A stretch of DNA of 64,000 nt from Aureimonas jatrophae (GTDB lineage Bacteria > Pseudomonadota > Alphaproteobacteria > Rhizobiales > Rhizobiaceae). The stretch lies in the NCBI RefSeq assembly GCF_900104035.1, contig NZ_FNIT01000006.1, positions 186,001 to 250,000 on the forward strand, written 5' to 3'. Position 1 is the stretch's first letter. Every line of letters begins with the position of its first letter. Both the position numbers and the translations under genes were made by a program. Below are positions 8,314-16,912 of this stretch, piece after piece. The notes beneath the pieces are model-generated. The model was not told where the DNA came from. It worked only from the letters and a program-made list of their open reading frames with translations, and did not search any database.

Positions 8314-9294
8314 ATGGATATCGTGAAGCTCGGCCGCACCGGCCTCGACGTCTCCCGCCTCTGCCTCGGTTGCATGAGCTACGGCACACCCGATCGCGGC
8401 AACCATCCCTGGACGTTGCCGGAAGAGGAGAGCCGGCCCTTCATCCAAAAGGCGGTGGAGCTCGGCATCAACTTCTTCGACACGGCCAACGTCTATTCCG
8501 ACGGCACGAGCGAGGAGATCGTCGGCCGGGCCCTTCGCGACTTCGCGCGGCGTGACGAGATCGTGATCGCGACCAAGGTCCACGGGCGTATGCGGCCGGG
8601 CCCCAACGGTGCGGGTCTGTCGCGCAAGCACATCATGGCCGAGATCGACGCGAGCCTGACGCGACTCGGCACGGACTATGTCGACCTCTACCAGATCCAC
8701 CGCTGGGACCCGACCGTGCCGATCGAGGAGACGCTGGAGGCGCTGAACGACGTCGTGGCGGCGGGCAAGGCGCTCCATATCGGCGCGTCCTCGATGCGCG
8801 CCACCCAGTTCGCCAAGGCGCTGGCCGTCTCCGACCGCGAGGGTTGGGCGCGCTTCGCCACGATGCAGAACTACGTCAACCTTCTGTATCGCGAGGAGGA
8901 GCGCGAGATGCTGCCGCTCTGCCGCGAGGAAGGGATCGGCGTCATCCCCTGGAGCCCGCTCGCGCGAGGCCGCCTGACGCGTGACTGGGACGAGACGAGC
9001 GAACGCTCGCAGAGCGACACGTTCGGGCGGACGCTCTACGAGCACACGGCCGAGGCGGACCGGCGCGTCGTCGAGGCGGTGGCCGAGATCGCGAAGGCGC
9101 GGGGTGTGCCACGGGCTCAGGTCGCGCTCGCCTGGGTCCTCCAGGTGCCAGGCATCACGGCACCGATCGTCGGAGCCACCAAGCCGCATCACCTCGACGA
9201 CGCGGTCGCCGCGCTCGCGATCAAGCTGACGCCCGATGAGATCCGGGAACTCGAAGCCCCTTATGTTCCCCACGCCGTCGTCGGCTTCTCCTGA
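8314..9294 (+). CDS. Aldo/keto reductase
   Basis: A 326-residue NADPH-dependent oxidoreductase of the aldo/keto reductase superfamily. The catalytic tetrad is visible: Asp56 and Tyr61 (NFFDTANVYSDG), Lys88 (IATKVHG) and His129 (YQIHRWD). The cofactor-binding C-terminal part shows PWSPLARGRLTR and IVGATKPHHLDD. The overall pattern is YajO/Tas-like, acting on small aldehydes or ketones; the substrate cannot be read from the sequence. The ATG at 8314 begins the domain (MDIVKLGRTGLDVS). It is divergent from the DUF4432 gene across 149 bp. Confidence 0.9.
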   Translation: MDIVKLGRTGLDVSRLCLGCMSYGTPDRGNHPWTLPEEESRPFIQKAVELGINFFDTANVYSDGTSEEIVGRALRDFARRDEIVIATKVHGRMRPGPNGAGLSRKHIMAEIDASLTRLGTDYVDLYQIHRWDPTVPIEETLEALNDVVAAGKALHIGASSMRATQFAKALAVSDREGWARFATMQNYVNLLYREEEREMLPLCREEGIGVIPWSPLARGRLTRDWDETSERSQSDTFGRTLYEHTAEADRRVVEAVAEIAKARGVPRAQVALAWVLQVPGITAPIVGATKPHHLDDAVAALAIKLTPDEIRELEAPYVPHAVVGFS

Positions 9295-9357
9295 GGCTTT
9301 GCGGGGCGGCGCGCCTTGCGCTAAGCCGCTCTCCTTTCGAAACTCAGGGACGAGGCG

Positions 9358-10134
9358 GTGGTGGCGGGAACGAACCGAACGGGCGAGATCATGCGCGGGG
9401 GACCGGCCATCATCCTCGTCGAGCCGCAGCTCGGCGAGAACATCGGCATGGTGGCTCGCGCCATGGCCAATTTCGGCCTGTCGGACCTTCGTCTCGTCAA
9501 CCCGCGCGACGGCTGGCCGAACGAGCGGGCGGTCGCCGCCGCGTCTCGTGCGGACCACGTGATCGAGGCGGCGCGCCTCTTCGACACGATCGAGGAGGCC
9601 GCGGCCGATCTCACCTTTCTTCTCGCGACCACGGCGCGGGCGCGCGATTCCCACAAGACCGTGCTCGGACCGCGTGACGCGGCCGCAGCGCTTCGCGCGC
9701 GCATCGATGTGGGGCAGGGCGCCGGTATTCTCTTCGGGCGCGAGCGGACCGGTCTGGAGAACCACGAGGTCGATCTCGCCGATACGATCGTGACCTTTCC
9801 GGTGAACCCGGCCTTCGCCTCGCTCAATCTCGCCCAGGCCGTGCTTCTGATGAGCTACGAGTGGATGAACACGACCGGGGAGACGGCTCCACGCTTCCAG
9901 GCGCCCGAGCAGGTTCCCGCCGAGAAGGACGAACTTTACCGCCTGTTCGATCATCTCGAAGGCGCGCTCGACAAGGCGAACTACTTTCATCCACCGGCCA
10001 AGCGCGAGGCGATGATTCACATCCTGCGCGGAATGCTGACGCGGCCCGGTTTCTCGGAAGGCGAGGTGCGGACCCTGCGGGGTGTCGTGCGCACCTTCGA
10101 GCGGAGCATGGGGCGAGCCGGGGCGGAGGAATGA
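9358..10134 (+). CDS. trmJ: tRNA (cytidine/uridine-2'-O-)-methyltransferase TrmJ
   Basis: A 258-residue SPOUT-superfamily RNA methyltransferase. The N-terminal block [19 protein letters not shown] and the trefoil-knot SAM-binding segments [13 protein letters not shown] and [14 protein letters not shown] match TrmJ, which 2'-O-methylates position 32 of several tRNAs. The C-terminal 90 residues are the helical dimerisation extension typical of TrmJ. The start is GTG at 9358 (GTG at 9361 and ATG at 9391 are alternatives), with GAGG upstream. Its stop overlaps the murI start (ATGA), so the two are translationally coupled. Confidence 0.9.
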   Translation: MVAGTNRTGEIMRGGPAIILVEPQLGENIGMVARAMANFGLSDLRLVNPRDGWPNERAVAAASRADHVIEAARLFDTIEEAAADLTFLLATTARARDSHKTVLGPRDAAAALRARIDVGQGAGILFGRERTGLENHEVDLADTIVTFPVNPAFASLNLAQAVLLMSYEWMNTTGETAPRFQAPEQVPAEKDELYRLFDHLEGALDKANYFHPPAKREAMIHILRGMLTRPGFSEGEVRTLRGVVRTFERSMGRAGAEE

Positions 10135-10922
10135 GCGCGGAGCCGCCGATCCTCGTCTTCGATTCCGGCATCGGCGGTCTCAGCGTCCTGCGCGAGCTGC
10201 GCACCGTGATGCCCGACCGACGCTTCCTTTATGTCGCCGACGACGCGGGCTTTCCCTACGGCGGCTGGGAAGAGGCAGCACTGCGCGACCGGATCGTCGC
10301 GCTGTTCGAGACCCTCGTCGCGGATCATCGGCCGCTTCTGGCCGTGATCGCCTGCAACACGGCCTCGACGCTCGTGCTTCCGGCGCTGCGCGCTCGTTTC
10401 AGCCTGCCTTTCGTCGGCACCGTACCGGCCGTGAAGCCGGCTGCCGAGCGCTCGCGCTCCGGCCTCGTCAGCGTGCTCGCCACGCCGGGAACCGTGAAGC
10501 GTGACTACACGCGCGCCCTGGTATCGGAGTTTGCGCAAGGCAAGGACGTGGCACTGGTCGGCTCGCAGCGACTTGCGACGTTGGCCGAATCGCACATTCG
10601 AGGGGAGCGGATCGATCTCGACGAGATCGAAGCCGAGATCGCGCCGTGCTTTCGCGAGCGCGATGGTCGGCGCACCGATATCGTCGCGCTCGCCTGCACG
10701 CACTACCCGTTTCTCGCCAACGCCTTCCGGAAGGTCGCGCCCTGGCCGGTCGACTGGCTCGACCCCGCCGAGGCGATCGCCCGTCAGGCGGCGCGCTTCC
10801 TGCCCGATCGACCCTCGACGCTGCCCGAGGGCTTCGACCGGGCGGTCTTCACAGGGGGCGCACCGGACTACCCGACGCGCCGCCTGATCCATGGGTTCGG
10901 CCTCTCGTGCGAGACGCCCTGA
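10131..10922 (+). CDS. murI: Glutamate racemase
   Basis: A 263-residue racemase that makes D-glutamate for peptidoglycan. The two catalytic cysteines are Cys75 (IACNTAST) and Cys189 (LACTHYPF), with Asp11 and Ser12 in the N-terminal [10 protein letters not shown] block; the tyrosine-glycine block is FPYGG. The ATG overlaps the trmJ stop by four bases. The gene ends only 7 bp from the stop of the convergent secreted-protein gene. Confidence 0.95.
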   Translation: MSAEPPILVFDSGIGGLSVLRELRTVMPDRRFLYVADDAGFPYGGWEEAALRDRIVALFETLVADHRPLLAVIACNTASTLVLPALRARFSLPFVGTVPAVKPAAERSRSGLVSVLATPGTVKRDYTRALVSEFAQGKDVALVGSQRLATLAESHIRGERIDLDEIEAEIAPCFRERDGRRTDIVALACTHYPFLANAFRKVAPWPVDWLDPAEAIARQAARFLPDRPSTLPEGFDRAVFTGGAPDYPTRRLIHGFGLSCETP

Positions 10923-10929
10923 GGGTCGA

Positions 10930-11442
10930 TCAACCGCGCGACAGGGTGACGTTCGAGGTCTGCTGCGGCTTTCCGTCGACCTGATCAGTCACCTGCATCG
11001 TGAACTGGCCATTGCCGCTGTTGGTGATGCGCATCACCGCATTGCGGTCGCCATGAACGACCTGCGGATAGACGAGATCGAACACCAGCGTCGAGCCCTG
11101 CAGGCGACCGTTGCGCAGTTGCGCCGGCCCCCGGCTGGCGCCGGTATAGGTGCCGGAGAAGCGCTGGCTGTCGGGGTCATACCGGATCGAGGCGCCGATC
11201 TGACGTGTGACGATGACCGCGGCGCGGCAGCTTCCTGCGATCTCGATGTCGTTGCTCGACGGCGTTCGGCCGGTCACGCGGCACGTGACGTTGCGCGGTG
11301 ACGAGTCCTGCTCCCGCTGCACGGTGCCCGAGCCGCTGTAGGACCCCTCGAAGCGGGACAGGAAGTTGGTGTCGGCGTGGCTGGGTCCTGCCAGGACCAA
11401 GGGCAAAGCGGCAGCGATCAGGGCAGTGGGGATCAGGCGCAT
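10930..11442 (-). CDS. Secreted protein of unknown function
   Basis: A 170-residue protein with a clear Sec signal peptide (positively charged start MRLIP, hydrophobic core, cleavage probably after SHA at residues 21-23). The mature part of about 147 residues is predicted to be mostly beta-structure, with alternating polar and hydrophobic residues (FEGSYSGSGTVQRE, QRFSGTYTGASRG) and two cysteines (Cys54, Cys72) that could form a disulphide in the periplasm. It resembles conserved hypothetical proteins of Hyphomicrobiales; I do not recognise a named domain. GAGGA precedes the ATG at 11442. It is divergent from the Pmp3 gene. Confidence 0.7.
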   Translation of the reverse strand: MRLIPTALIAAALPLVLAGPSHADTNFLSRFEGSYSGSGTVQREQDSSPRNVTCRVTGRTPSSNDIEIAGSCRAAVIVTRQIGASIRYDPDSQRFSGTYTGASRGPAQLRNGRLQGSTLVFDLVYPQVVHGDRNAVMRITNSGNGQFTMQVTDQVDGKPQQTSNVTLSRG

Positions 11443-11565
11443 CGGATCGTCCTCATGGCGGATGCGACGCGTCCGGCCGCTCCGGCGAATGTGTGCTCGG
11501 CTTCGGGAACGGCTCTGCCGCCGTTTCGTTCGATGCGCTGCGACACTGTTTCCAGCGGATGCCTC

Positions 11566-11724
11566 ATGGACCTGATCAAGATCATCATCGCCATCATCTT
11601 GCCGCCGCTCGGCGTGTTCATGGAGGTGGGCCTGGGCAAGCACTTCTGGATCAACATCATCCTGACGCTGCTGGGCTACATTCCGGGTATCGTTCATGCG
11701 GTCTGGGTGATCGCCCGGCGGTAA
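11566..11724 (+). CDS. YqaE/Pmp3 family membrane peptide
   Basis: A 52-residue peptide with two transmembrane helices (about residues 2-22 and 28-49) joined by a short charged loop. The pattern IILPPLGVFMEVGLG...FWINIILTLLGYIPGIVHAVWVI is that of the Pmp3/YqaE proteolipid family, linked in other organisms to membrane potential and salt or cold stress. Length equals the family norm. A hairpin with a short T-run (11772-11799) 47 bp after the stop looks like its terminator, separating it from rpsD. Confidence 0.88.
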   Translation: MDLIKIIIAIILPPLGVFMEVGLGKHFWINIILTLLGYIPGIVHAVWVIARR

Positions 11725-11771
11725 ACTTCCGCCGGCTTGACTTCGGCGGCCCTGTCACTTAACCGACACGC

Positions 11772-11799
11772 AACGGCGGAATGCGAGTTCCGCCGTTTT
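11772..11799 (+). terminator. Intrinsic terminator or leader hairpin before rpsD
   Basis: A perfect 10-bp inverted repeat (AACGGCGGAA / TTCCGCCGTT) with a six-base loop, followed by a few T residues. It most simply ends the Pmp3 transcript; since it lies about 140 bp before rpsD it could also sit in the rpsD leader. Confidence 0.6.
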
Positions 11800-11936
11800 A
11801 CGTGTCCCGTGGATCGCCGTGGCCTATCGCCGGCCCGTGGTCCTGTCAGTCCGCTCCATGCGGGCAGAGGAGGGCGCGTTTCCTCGAAGGGCCCCCGGAT
11901 CCGCCGGGCTGGCCCGCCAACCGTTTGGGAAATGCG

Positions 11937-12554
11937 ATGTCGAAGCGCGAAGCTTCCAAGTACAAGATCGATCGCCGTATGGGCGAGAACATCTGGGGAC
12001 GCCCGAAGTCCCCGGTGAACCGCCGTCAGTACGGCCCGGGCCAGCATGGCCAGCGCCGCAAGGGCAAGATGAGCGACTTCGGCACGCAGCTGCGCGCCAA
12101 GCAGAAGCTCAAGGGCTACTACGGAGACATCTCCGAGAAGCAGTTCCGCAAGACCTACGAGGAAGCCGCCCGTCGTCGCGGTGATACCTCGGAGAACCTG
12201 ATCGGTCTGCTCGAGTCGCGCCTCGACGCGATCGTATACCGTGCGAAGTTCGTTGCGACGATCTTCGCCGCCCGCCAGTTCGTCAACCACGGCCACGTCA
12301 GCGTCAACGGCGTGCGGACCAACATCGGTTCGTACCGCTGCAAGCAGGGCGACGTGATCGAGGTCCGCCAGAAGTCCAAGCAGCTGACCGTGCTCATCGA
12401 GGCGACCCAGCTCGCCGAGCGCGACGTGCCGGACTACATCGAGGTCGACCACTCCAAGATGGTCGCGACCCTTCAGCGCGTTCCCGGTCTCTCCGACGTT
12501 CCGTATCCGGTCGTCATGGAGCCGAACCTGGTGGTCGAGTTCTACTCGCGCTGA
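11937..12554 (+). CDS. rpsD: 30S ribosomal protein S4
   Basis: A 205-residue S4, the primary assembly protein that binds the 5' domain of 16S rRNA. The N-terminal basic region ([30 protein letters not shown]) and the S4 RNA-binding domain (about residues 93-155, [24 protein letters not shown]) are typical, including the Hyphomicrobiales-type length. The ATG at 11937 has GGGA upstream; the longer open frame to 11781 is not part of S4. It is monocistronic, bounded by hairpins on both sides, not in an alpha operon. Confidence 0.97.
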   Translation: MSKREASKYKIDRRMGENIWGRPKSPVNRRQYGPGQHGQRRKGKMSDFGTQLRAKQKLKGYYGDISEKQFRKTYEEAARRRGDTSENLIGLLESRLDAIVYRAKFVATIFAARQFVNHGHVSVNGVRTNIGSYRCKQGDVIEVRQKSKQLTVLIEATQLAERDVPDYIEVDHSKMVATLQRVPGLSDVPYPVVMEPNLVVEFYSR

Positions 12555-12581
12555 TCCCTCAGCCGGATCGCCTCGCATTCG

Positions 12582-12616
12582 CGAAAGGCCGCCCCTTCGG
12601 GCGGCCTTTCGTTTTT
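12582..12616 (+). terminator. Intrinsic terminator of rpsD
   Basis: A 13-bp GC-rich stem (12582-12594 paired with 12599-12611) with a CTTC loop is followed by five T residues, a textbook rho-independent terminator 27 bp after the rpsD stop. Confidence 0.92.
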
Positions 12617-12658
12617 CGGCCCGCCGCGTTAAGCGAAGCCGATCTGAGGGAAATCGCC

Positions 12659-13540
12659 ATGCTCGATCAGGACGAGTCCGCGGCCGCCGCGTTCGAGGCG
12701 GCTCCCGCCGAGGAACCCGGCGGAAGTCATCCGATCTTCGCGGACGCGCCGGCGAGCGTCTCCTTCAAGAAGGGACGCAAGCGTCTCCTGCGCCAGATGC
12801 GTGAGACGATCGAGACCCACGCGATGGCGCGTCCCGGCGCGCGATGGCTGGTTGGAATCTCCGGCGGCAAGGACTCCTACGCGCTGCTCGCTCTCCTGCT
12901 CGACCTGCGTTGGCGCGGGCTCTTGCCGGTCGATCTTCTGGCCTGCAACCTCGACCAAGGACAGCCGGGCTTCCCGAAGCACATTCTGCCCGAGTTCCTC
13001 ACACGCCACGGCATCGCCCACCGGATCGAGTACCGCGATACCTATTCGGTGGTGAAGGAGAAGGTGCCGGAGGGCGCGACGACCTGCGCGCTCTGCTCGC
13101 GCCTTCGTCGCGGCAACCTTTATCGCATCGCGCGCGAGGAGGGCTGCGAGGCGCTGGTGCTCGGTCACCACCTCGACGACAGCCTCGAGACCTTCTTCCT
13201 CAACATGTTCTTCGGCGGCAAGCTGTCGGCCATGCCAGCGAAGCTGGTGAACGACGAGGGCGACCTTCTCGTGCTTCGCCCGCTGATCCAATGCGCGGAA
13301 GCCGACATCGCGCGCTTCTCGGCGGCGATGCGCTTCCCGATCATTCCCTGCGACCTGTGCGGCAGTCAGGAGGGGCTGCAACGCGGCGCTTTGAAGACGC
13401 TGATCGCCGACATGGAGCAGCGCTTCCCTGGGCGACGCGACACGATCGCCCGCGCTCTCGCCAACGTGCGGCCGGGCCACCTTCTCGACACCAGCCTCTT
13501 CGACTTCCGCAGCCTCGAGCCTCGATCGGATGCCCTGTGA
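12659..13540 (+). CDS. ttcA: tRNA 2-thiocytidine(32) synthetase TtcA
   Basis: A 293-residue ATP-dependent thiolase that converts C32 of some tRNAs to 2-thiocytidine. The PP-loop is [11 protein letters not shown] (residues 67-77). Cys143 and Cys146 (TTCALCSR) with Cys231 or Cys234 (IPCDLCGSQ) match the [4Fe-4S] ligand set of TtcA. The ATG has GAGGGAA upstream. The stop codon overlaps the GTG start of the inositol-phosphatase-family gene (GTGA), so the two are coupled. Confidence 0.94.
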   Translation: MLDQDESAAAAFEAAPAEEPGGSHPIFADAPASVSFKKGRKRLLRQMRETIETHAMARPGARWLVGISGGKDSYALLALLLDLRWRGLLPVDLLACNLDQGQPGFPKHILPEFLTRHGIAHRIEYRDTYSVVKEKVPEGATTCALCSRLRRGNLYRIAREEGCEALVLGHHLDDSLETFFLNMFFGGKLSAMPAKLVNDEGDLLVLRPLIQCAEADIARFSAAMRFPIIPCDLCGSQEGLQRGALKTLIADMEQRFPGRRDTIARALANVRPGHLLDTSLFDFRSLEPRSDAL

Positions 13541-14361
13541 GCGACATCGCCGACTTCCTGTTCCAGACGCTTCGCGAAGCCGCCAGATCTGAGGTGCTAC
13601 CGCGCTTCCGTCGTCTTGCCCAAGGCGACGTGCGCGAAAAGACCTCGGCCATCGACCTTGTGACCGAGGCCGACGAGGCCGCCGAGCGTTTCATCCAGGC
13701 GGCCTGTGCCCGTTCGCAACCGGCGGCGGTGTTCGTCGGCGAGGAAGGCGTGGCGGCCGATCCCGGGCTTCTGACGCGTATCCGGCATGCCGAGATGGCC
13801 ATCGTGGTCGACCCGATCGACGGCACCGCGAACTTCGCCGCTGGCGCGCCCATGTTCGGAATGATGGCGGCCGTGGTGCGCGGAAACGAGACGGTGGCTG
13901 GCGTCATCTACGATCCGCTCGGCGACGACGCAATGATCGCGGAACGCGGCGCCGGCGCCTTCCTGGTTCGCCCCGACGGCGAGCGCGAACGCCTCCGTGT
14001 CGCATCGGCGCAGCCGTTGACCGACTCCATCGCCGTCGCCAGCACGAGCTATCTTCCGCTGCCGCAGCGCCGGGACGTGCTGACGCGAATGGCCGAGCTC
14101 CGCATCCTGGCGAACTACCGCACGGCGGCGCAGGAATATCGGCTCATGGCGTCAGGCCATATCCACTTCCAGTTCTACCTGAAGCTCATGCCTTGGGATC
14201 ACCTCGCCGGCACGCTCCTTGTCGAGGAGGCCGGGGGATACGTGCGCAGGCTGGATGGCGGACGTTATCTGCCGAGCGACGTCGCGGGCGGTTTGCTGAC
14301 CGCGCCGGACGCCGAGAGCTGGGCTGCCATGCGCGCGCTTCTCGGTCCGAATATCGCCTGA
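13537..14361 (+). CDS. Inositol monophosphatase family protein
   Basis: A 274-residue Mg-dependent, Li-sensitive phosphatase family member. Metal-binding residues are Glu70 (VGEEG), Asp92 and Asp95 ([10 protein letters not shown]), and the C-terminal Asp in PWDHLAG. Members act on inositol phosphates, histidinol phosphate or 3'-phosphoadenosine 5'-phosphate; the sequence does not decide among them. The start is GTG at 13537, overlapping the ttcA stop. It is convergent with the MFS gene, 4 bp separating the stops. Confidence 0.9.
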   Translation: MSDIADFLFQTLREAARSEVLPRFRRLAQGDVREKTSAIDLVTEADEAAERFIQAACARSQPAAVFVGEEGVAADPGLLTRIRHAEMAIVVDPIDGTANFAAGAPMFGMMAAVVRGNETVAGVIYDPLGDDAMIAERGAGAFLVRPDGERERLRVASAQPLTDSIAVASTSYLPLPQRRDVLTRMAELRILANYRTAAQEYRLMASGHIHFQFYLKLMPWDHLAGTLLVEEAGGYVRRLDGGRYLPSDVAGGLLTAPDAESWAAMRALLGPNIA

Positions 14362-14365
14362 CGCC

Positions 14366-15652
14366 TTATTCCGCAGGGGAAGCGGCAGCCGCAACGGGAA
14401 CCGCGGGCGCGCCTGCCTTGGCGGGTGCGAGTTCGCGCCGGAAGAGCTGGCCGCGCTCCGCGATCAGGACGCAGCCGATCGACAGCAGCGAGAGGACGAC
14501 GTAGCCCGTCAGAAGCGGGATCAGCGTCCCGTCGTAGAAGTAGCCGATCGTCGCGCCGATCAGGCCACCGCCAAGCGTCTGCATGAAGCCGAGCACCGAC
14601 GAGGCCGTACCGGCGACGTGGCCCAACGGGTCCATCGCGAGCGCGTTGAAGTTCGTGCCGACGAAGCCGAACATGCACAGCGTCAGGATCGTCATCGGCA
14701 TGAAGATCGCAAACGGCGGCACCCCGCCGGACGCCAGCGCGATCACGAGATGAAGGCTGCTCAAGGCCGCGTAGAGAACCAGGGCGCCATGCGAAAGCCG
14801 GCGCATGCCGAAGCGCTGCACCAGGCGCGAGTTCGAGAACGAGGCGAAGGCCATGAAGATGGCGCCAGCCGAGAAGTAGAGCGTGAAGGCGGGACCCAGC
14901 GCATAGGTGTGCGCGTAGACCTGCTCGGCCTGGTTGATGAAGGCGAAGAGCACGCCCAGCATCAGCATCGTGCCGAAGGAGTAGGAGAACGCGACGCGGT
15001 TGGTGACCACGGTTCGGAAGGCGCCGGCGACCCGTGAGACCGTCAGCGGCAGGCGGTCTTCCGGATGCTGCGTCTCCGGCAGCCGGAAATAGGTCCAGAG
15101 CGTCACCAGCGTCCCGAACGCGGCGATCGCGTAGAAGATCTCACGCCAGTTGCCGAACAGGAGGATCAGCTGCCCGAGGTTGGGCGCGATCACCGGGATG
15201 ACCATGAAGATCATCATGATCAACGACATGACGCTGGCCATGCGGGCGCCGCCGAAGCAGTCGCGAACGATCGAGACCGCGATGACACGGGTCGCGGCCG
15301 CACCGATGCCCTGAACCGCACGCCAGAACAAAAGCACGCCGAATGTCGGCGAGAAGACCGCCGCCAGCGACGCGGCCACGTAGATCGCAAGCCCGATCAG
15401 CAACACGGGACGCCGTCCGAAGCGGTCCGACAACGTACCGTAGACGATCTGCGCCGCGCCGAATCCGAGCACGTAGGCCGTGATGACGAACGGCGCACGG
15501 TTGGGGTCGCTGAGTTGCAGCGACTGCGAGATGTTCGAGAGAGCGGGGATAAAGACGTCGATCGCGGCGGCGTTGAGCGCCATGATGCAGGCGATCAGGG
15601 TGACGAGTTCCCAATAGGGAAGCGTGCGCGATCCGGTCTGGACGTTCGGCAT
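14366..15652 (-). CDS. MFS multidrug efflux transporter, Bcr/CflA type
   Basis: A 428-residue inner-membrane proton antiporter of the drug:H+ antiporter-1 (12 TM) group. The first helix carries the Bcr/CflA-like pattern NAAAIDVFIPAL, the loop 2-3 motif A reads YGTLSDRFGRRPVLL, and helix 5 shows IAPNLGQLI. Such pumps export drugs or small metabolites, and some export cysteine or purine-related compounds; the substrate is unknown. The C-terminus ends with an Ala/Pro-rich tail (about 25 residues). It starts with ATG at 15652 and lies alone between the convergent phosphatase gene and the terminator of the glutaredoxin gene. Confidence 0.9.
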   Translation of the reverse strand: MPNVQTGSRTLPYWELVTLIACIMALNAAAIDVFIPALSNISQSLQLSDPNRAPFVITAYVLGFGAAQIVYGTLSDRFGRRPVLLIGLAIYVAASLAAVFSPTFGVLLFWRAVQGIGAAATRVIAVSIVRDCFGGARMASVMSLIMMIFMVIPVIAPNLGQLILLFGNWREIFYAIAAFGTLVTLWTYFRLPETQHPEDRLPLTVSRVAGAFRTVVTNRVAFSYSFGTMLMLGVLFAFINQAEQVYAHTYALGPAFTLYFSAGAIFMAFASFSNSRLVQRFGMRRLSHGALVLYAALSSLHLVIALASGGVPPFAIFMPMTILTLCMFGFVGTNFNALAMDPLGHVAGTASSVLGFMQTLGGGLIGATIGYFYDGTLIPLLTGYVVLSLLSIGCVLIAERGQLFRRELAPAKAGAPAVPVAAAASPAE

Positions 15653-15759
15653 AAGACGGTCTTCCTGAAGGATGCGGCCTTCTTATACCGCGGCGCGACA
15701 GAAACAAAGGGTACCTGACAATTCGCAGGCCATGGGTTCGCGCTGTGGTCCCAAACGCA

Positions 15760-15790
15760 GAAGGCCCGCTCGGGTTTCGAGCGGGCCTTC
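15760..15790 (-). terminator. Intrinsic terminator downstream of the glutaredoxin gene
   Basis: A perfect 13-bp inverted repeat (15760-15772 / 15778-15790) with a five-base loop sits 24 bp after the glutaredoxin stop. On the minus strand it is followed by a weak T-rich stretch (GCGTTTGGG), so it may also rely on Rho. Confidence 0.78.
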
Positions 15791-15814
15791 GGAGATACAA
15801 AGAGGAACGAGAGG

Positions 15815-16153
15815 CTAGTTCGCCGGCGCCGGTGCCGCGATGCCCTTCTCGCTCAGGAAATCCTGCAGTTCGCCGGCCTGGAACATCTCGCGCAGGATAT
15901 CGCAGCCGCCGACGAACTCACCCTTCACGTAGACCTGGGGAATGGTCGGCCAGGAGCCGTATTCCTTGATGCCCGTACGCAGCTCGTCCGACGACAGGAC
16001 GTTGACGCCCTTGTACGGCACGCCAAGGTAGTTGAGAATCTGGACCACCTGACCCGAGAAACCGCATTGCGGGAAGTCGGGCGTGCCCTTCATGAAGACC
16101 ACGATATCGTTGGTCTTCACCTCGTTGTCGATCCAGTCGATGATGCCGCTCAT
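15815..16153 (-). CDS. grxD: Monothiol glutaredoxin, Grx4/GrxD family
   Basis: A 112-residue class II glutaredoxin with the CGFS active site at residues 30-33 and the glutathione-binding Lys22 ([10 protein letters not shown]), the [16 protein letters not shown] block, and GGCDI. These proteins carry a [2Fe-2S] cluster shared with BolA partners and deliver Fe-S clusters. The ATG at 16153 starts the family-typical [12 protein letters not shown]; the longer frame to 16198 is unlikely. A bolA-like gene lies two genes upstream on the same strand, with a coiled-coil protein between them. Confidence 0.95.
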   Translation of the reverse strand: MSGIIDWIDNEVKTNDIVVFMKGTPDFPQCGFSGQVVQILNYLGVPYKGVNVLSSDELRTGIKEYGSWPTIPQVYVKGEFVGGCDILREMFQAGELQDFLSEKGIAAPAPAN

Positions 16154-16219
16154 GATGGGCCCTGCTTCTAGTCGCCATGCGGGAAAGCTCCATCCCACAT
16201 ACGGTCTTGAACGCCGGAT

Positions 16220-16585
16220 TTAAAGGGCACTCCCGTTGGACGGCCCGTTCGCTGAACCGGTTTCCAGTCGCGAAAGCCATTCCTCGTGATCGTCGAGGCG
16301 TTGTTCGCGGTCGCGCAGATCCGCGATCTCCTGCGAGATGCGACTTTCCAGCAGCACGATGTCGCTCTTGATCTCCTTCAGGTCGCGATCCGACCGGGAG
16401 AGACCGTCGCGCAGGTCGCGATCGATCAGCGCGAAGCCGTCGCGCAGATCGCGCTCCAGACGGTTGATGAGGTCCTGCTGGCGAAGGATCAACTCCATCA
16501 TCTGCCGCTGGCGCTGGTCGATGCCGCGCAGAAGGCCGAGCGTATGGCTCGCGATCTTGAGGTCCGGCAGGGAGTCCGACACCAC
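16220..16585 (-). CDS. Coiled-coil protein with 11-residue repeats
   Basis: A 121-residue protein of unknown function, predicted almost entirely alpha-helical. Residues about 46-78 contain three consecutive 11-residue units beginning RDLRDG, RDLRDG and RDLKEI, followed by EIADLRDREQRLDDHEEWLSRL, the pattern of a long amphipathic hendecad coiled coil. There is no signal peptide or membrane segment. The start is GTG at 16585 with a weak AGGGCGG. It begins 6 bp after the BolA stop and ends 66 bp before the glutaredoxin gene, so it is probably co-transcribed with both. I do not recognise a family. Confidence 0.65.
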   Translation of the reverse strand: MVSDSLPDLKIASHTLGLLRGIDQRQRQMMELILRQQDLINRLERDLRDGFALIDRDLRDGLSRSDRDLKEIKSDIVLLESRISQEIADLRDREQRLDDHEEWLSRLETGSANGPSNGSAL

Positions 16586-16591
16586 GCCGCC

Positions 16592-16825
16592 CTACTTGGG
16601 CGCGCTGGTTTGGAGGGCGAGCGCGTGAAGCGGTCCTCCCATGTTTCCCTGCAGCGCCTGGTAGACCATCTGATGCTGCTGCACGCGCGACTTACCGCGG
16701 AAGCTTTCGGCGACGACCTCGGCGGCGTAGTGGTCGCCGTCGCCCGCGAGGTCCCGGATCGTCACGGTCGCGTCGGGAATGCCCCGCTTGATCAGCGACT
16801 CGATGTCGTGGGCATTCATGGGCAT
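16592..16825 (-). CDS. BolA/IbaG family iron metabolism protein
   Basis: A 77-residue BolA-family protein with a class II KH-like fold. It shows the central HYAAEVVAESFRGKSRVQQHQMVYQALQ region with the conserved His at 57 position region (VQQHQMVY) used with monothiol glutaredoxins to bind a [2Fe-2S] cluster. The small size is closer to IbaG/BolA2 than to BolA1. It follows purL by 87 bp and precedes the coiled-coil gene and grxD on the same strand, supporting a BolA-Grx4 pair for Fe-S trafficking or iron sensing. Confidence 0.9.
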   Translation of the reverse strand: MPMNAHDIESLIKRGIPDATVTIRDLAGDGDHYAAEVVAESFRGKSRVQQHQMVYQALQGNMGGPLHALALQTSAPK

Positions 16826-16912
16826 CGCTGAACTCCTCGGCTACCGCGAACGCGTTGCGGCGCGTCGCTTCGGCTCACGATAGGGGGCATCGCGGCGAGC
16901 GGCAACCGCCGG

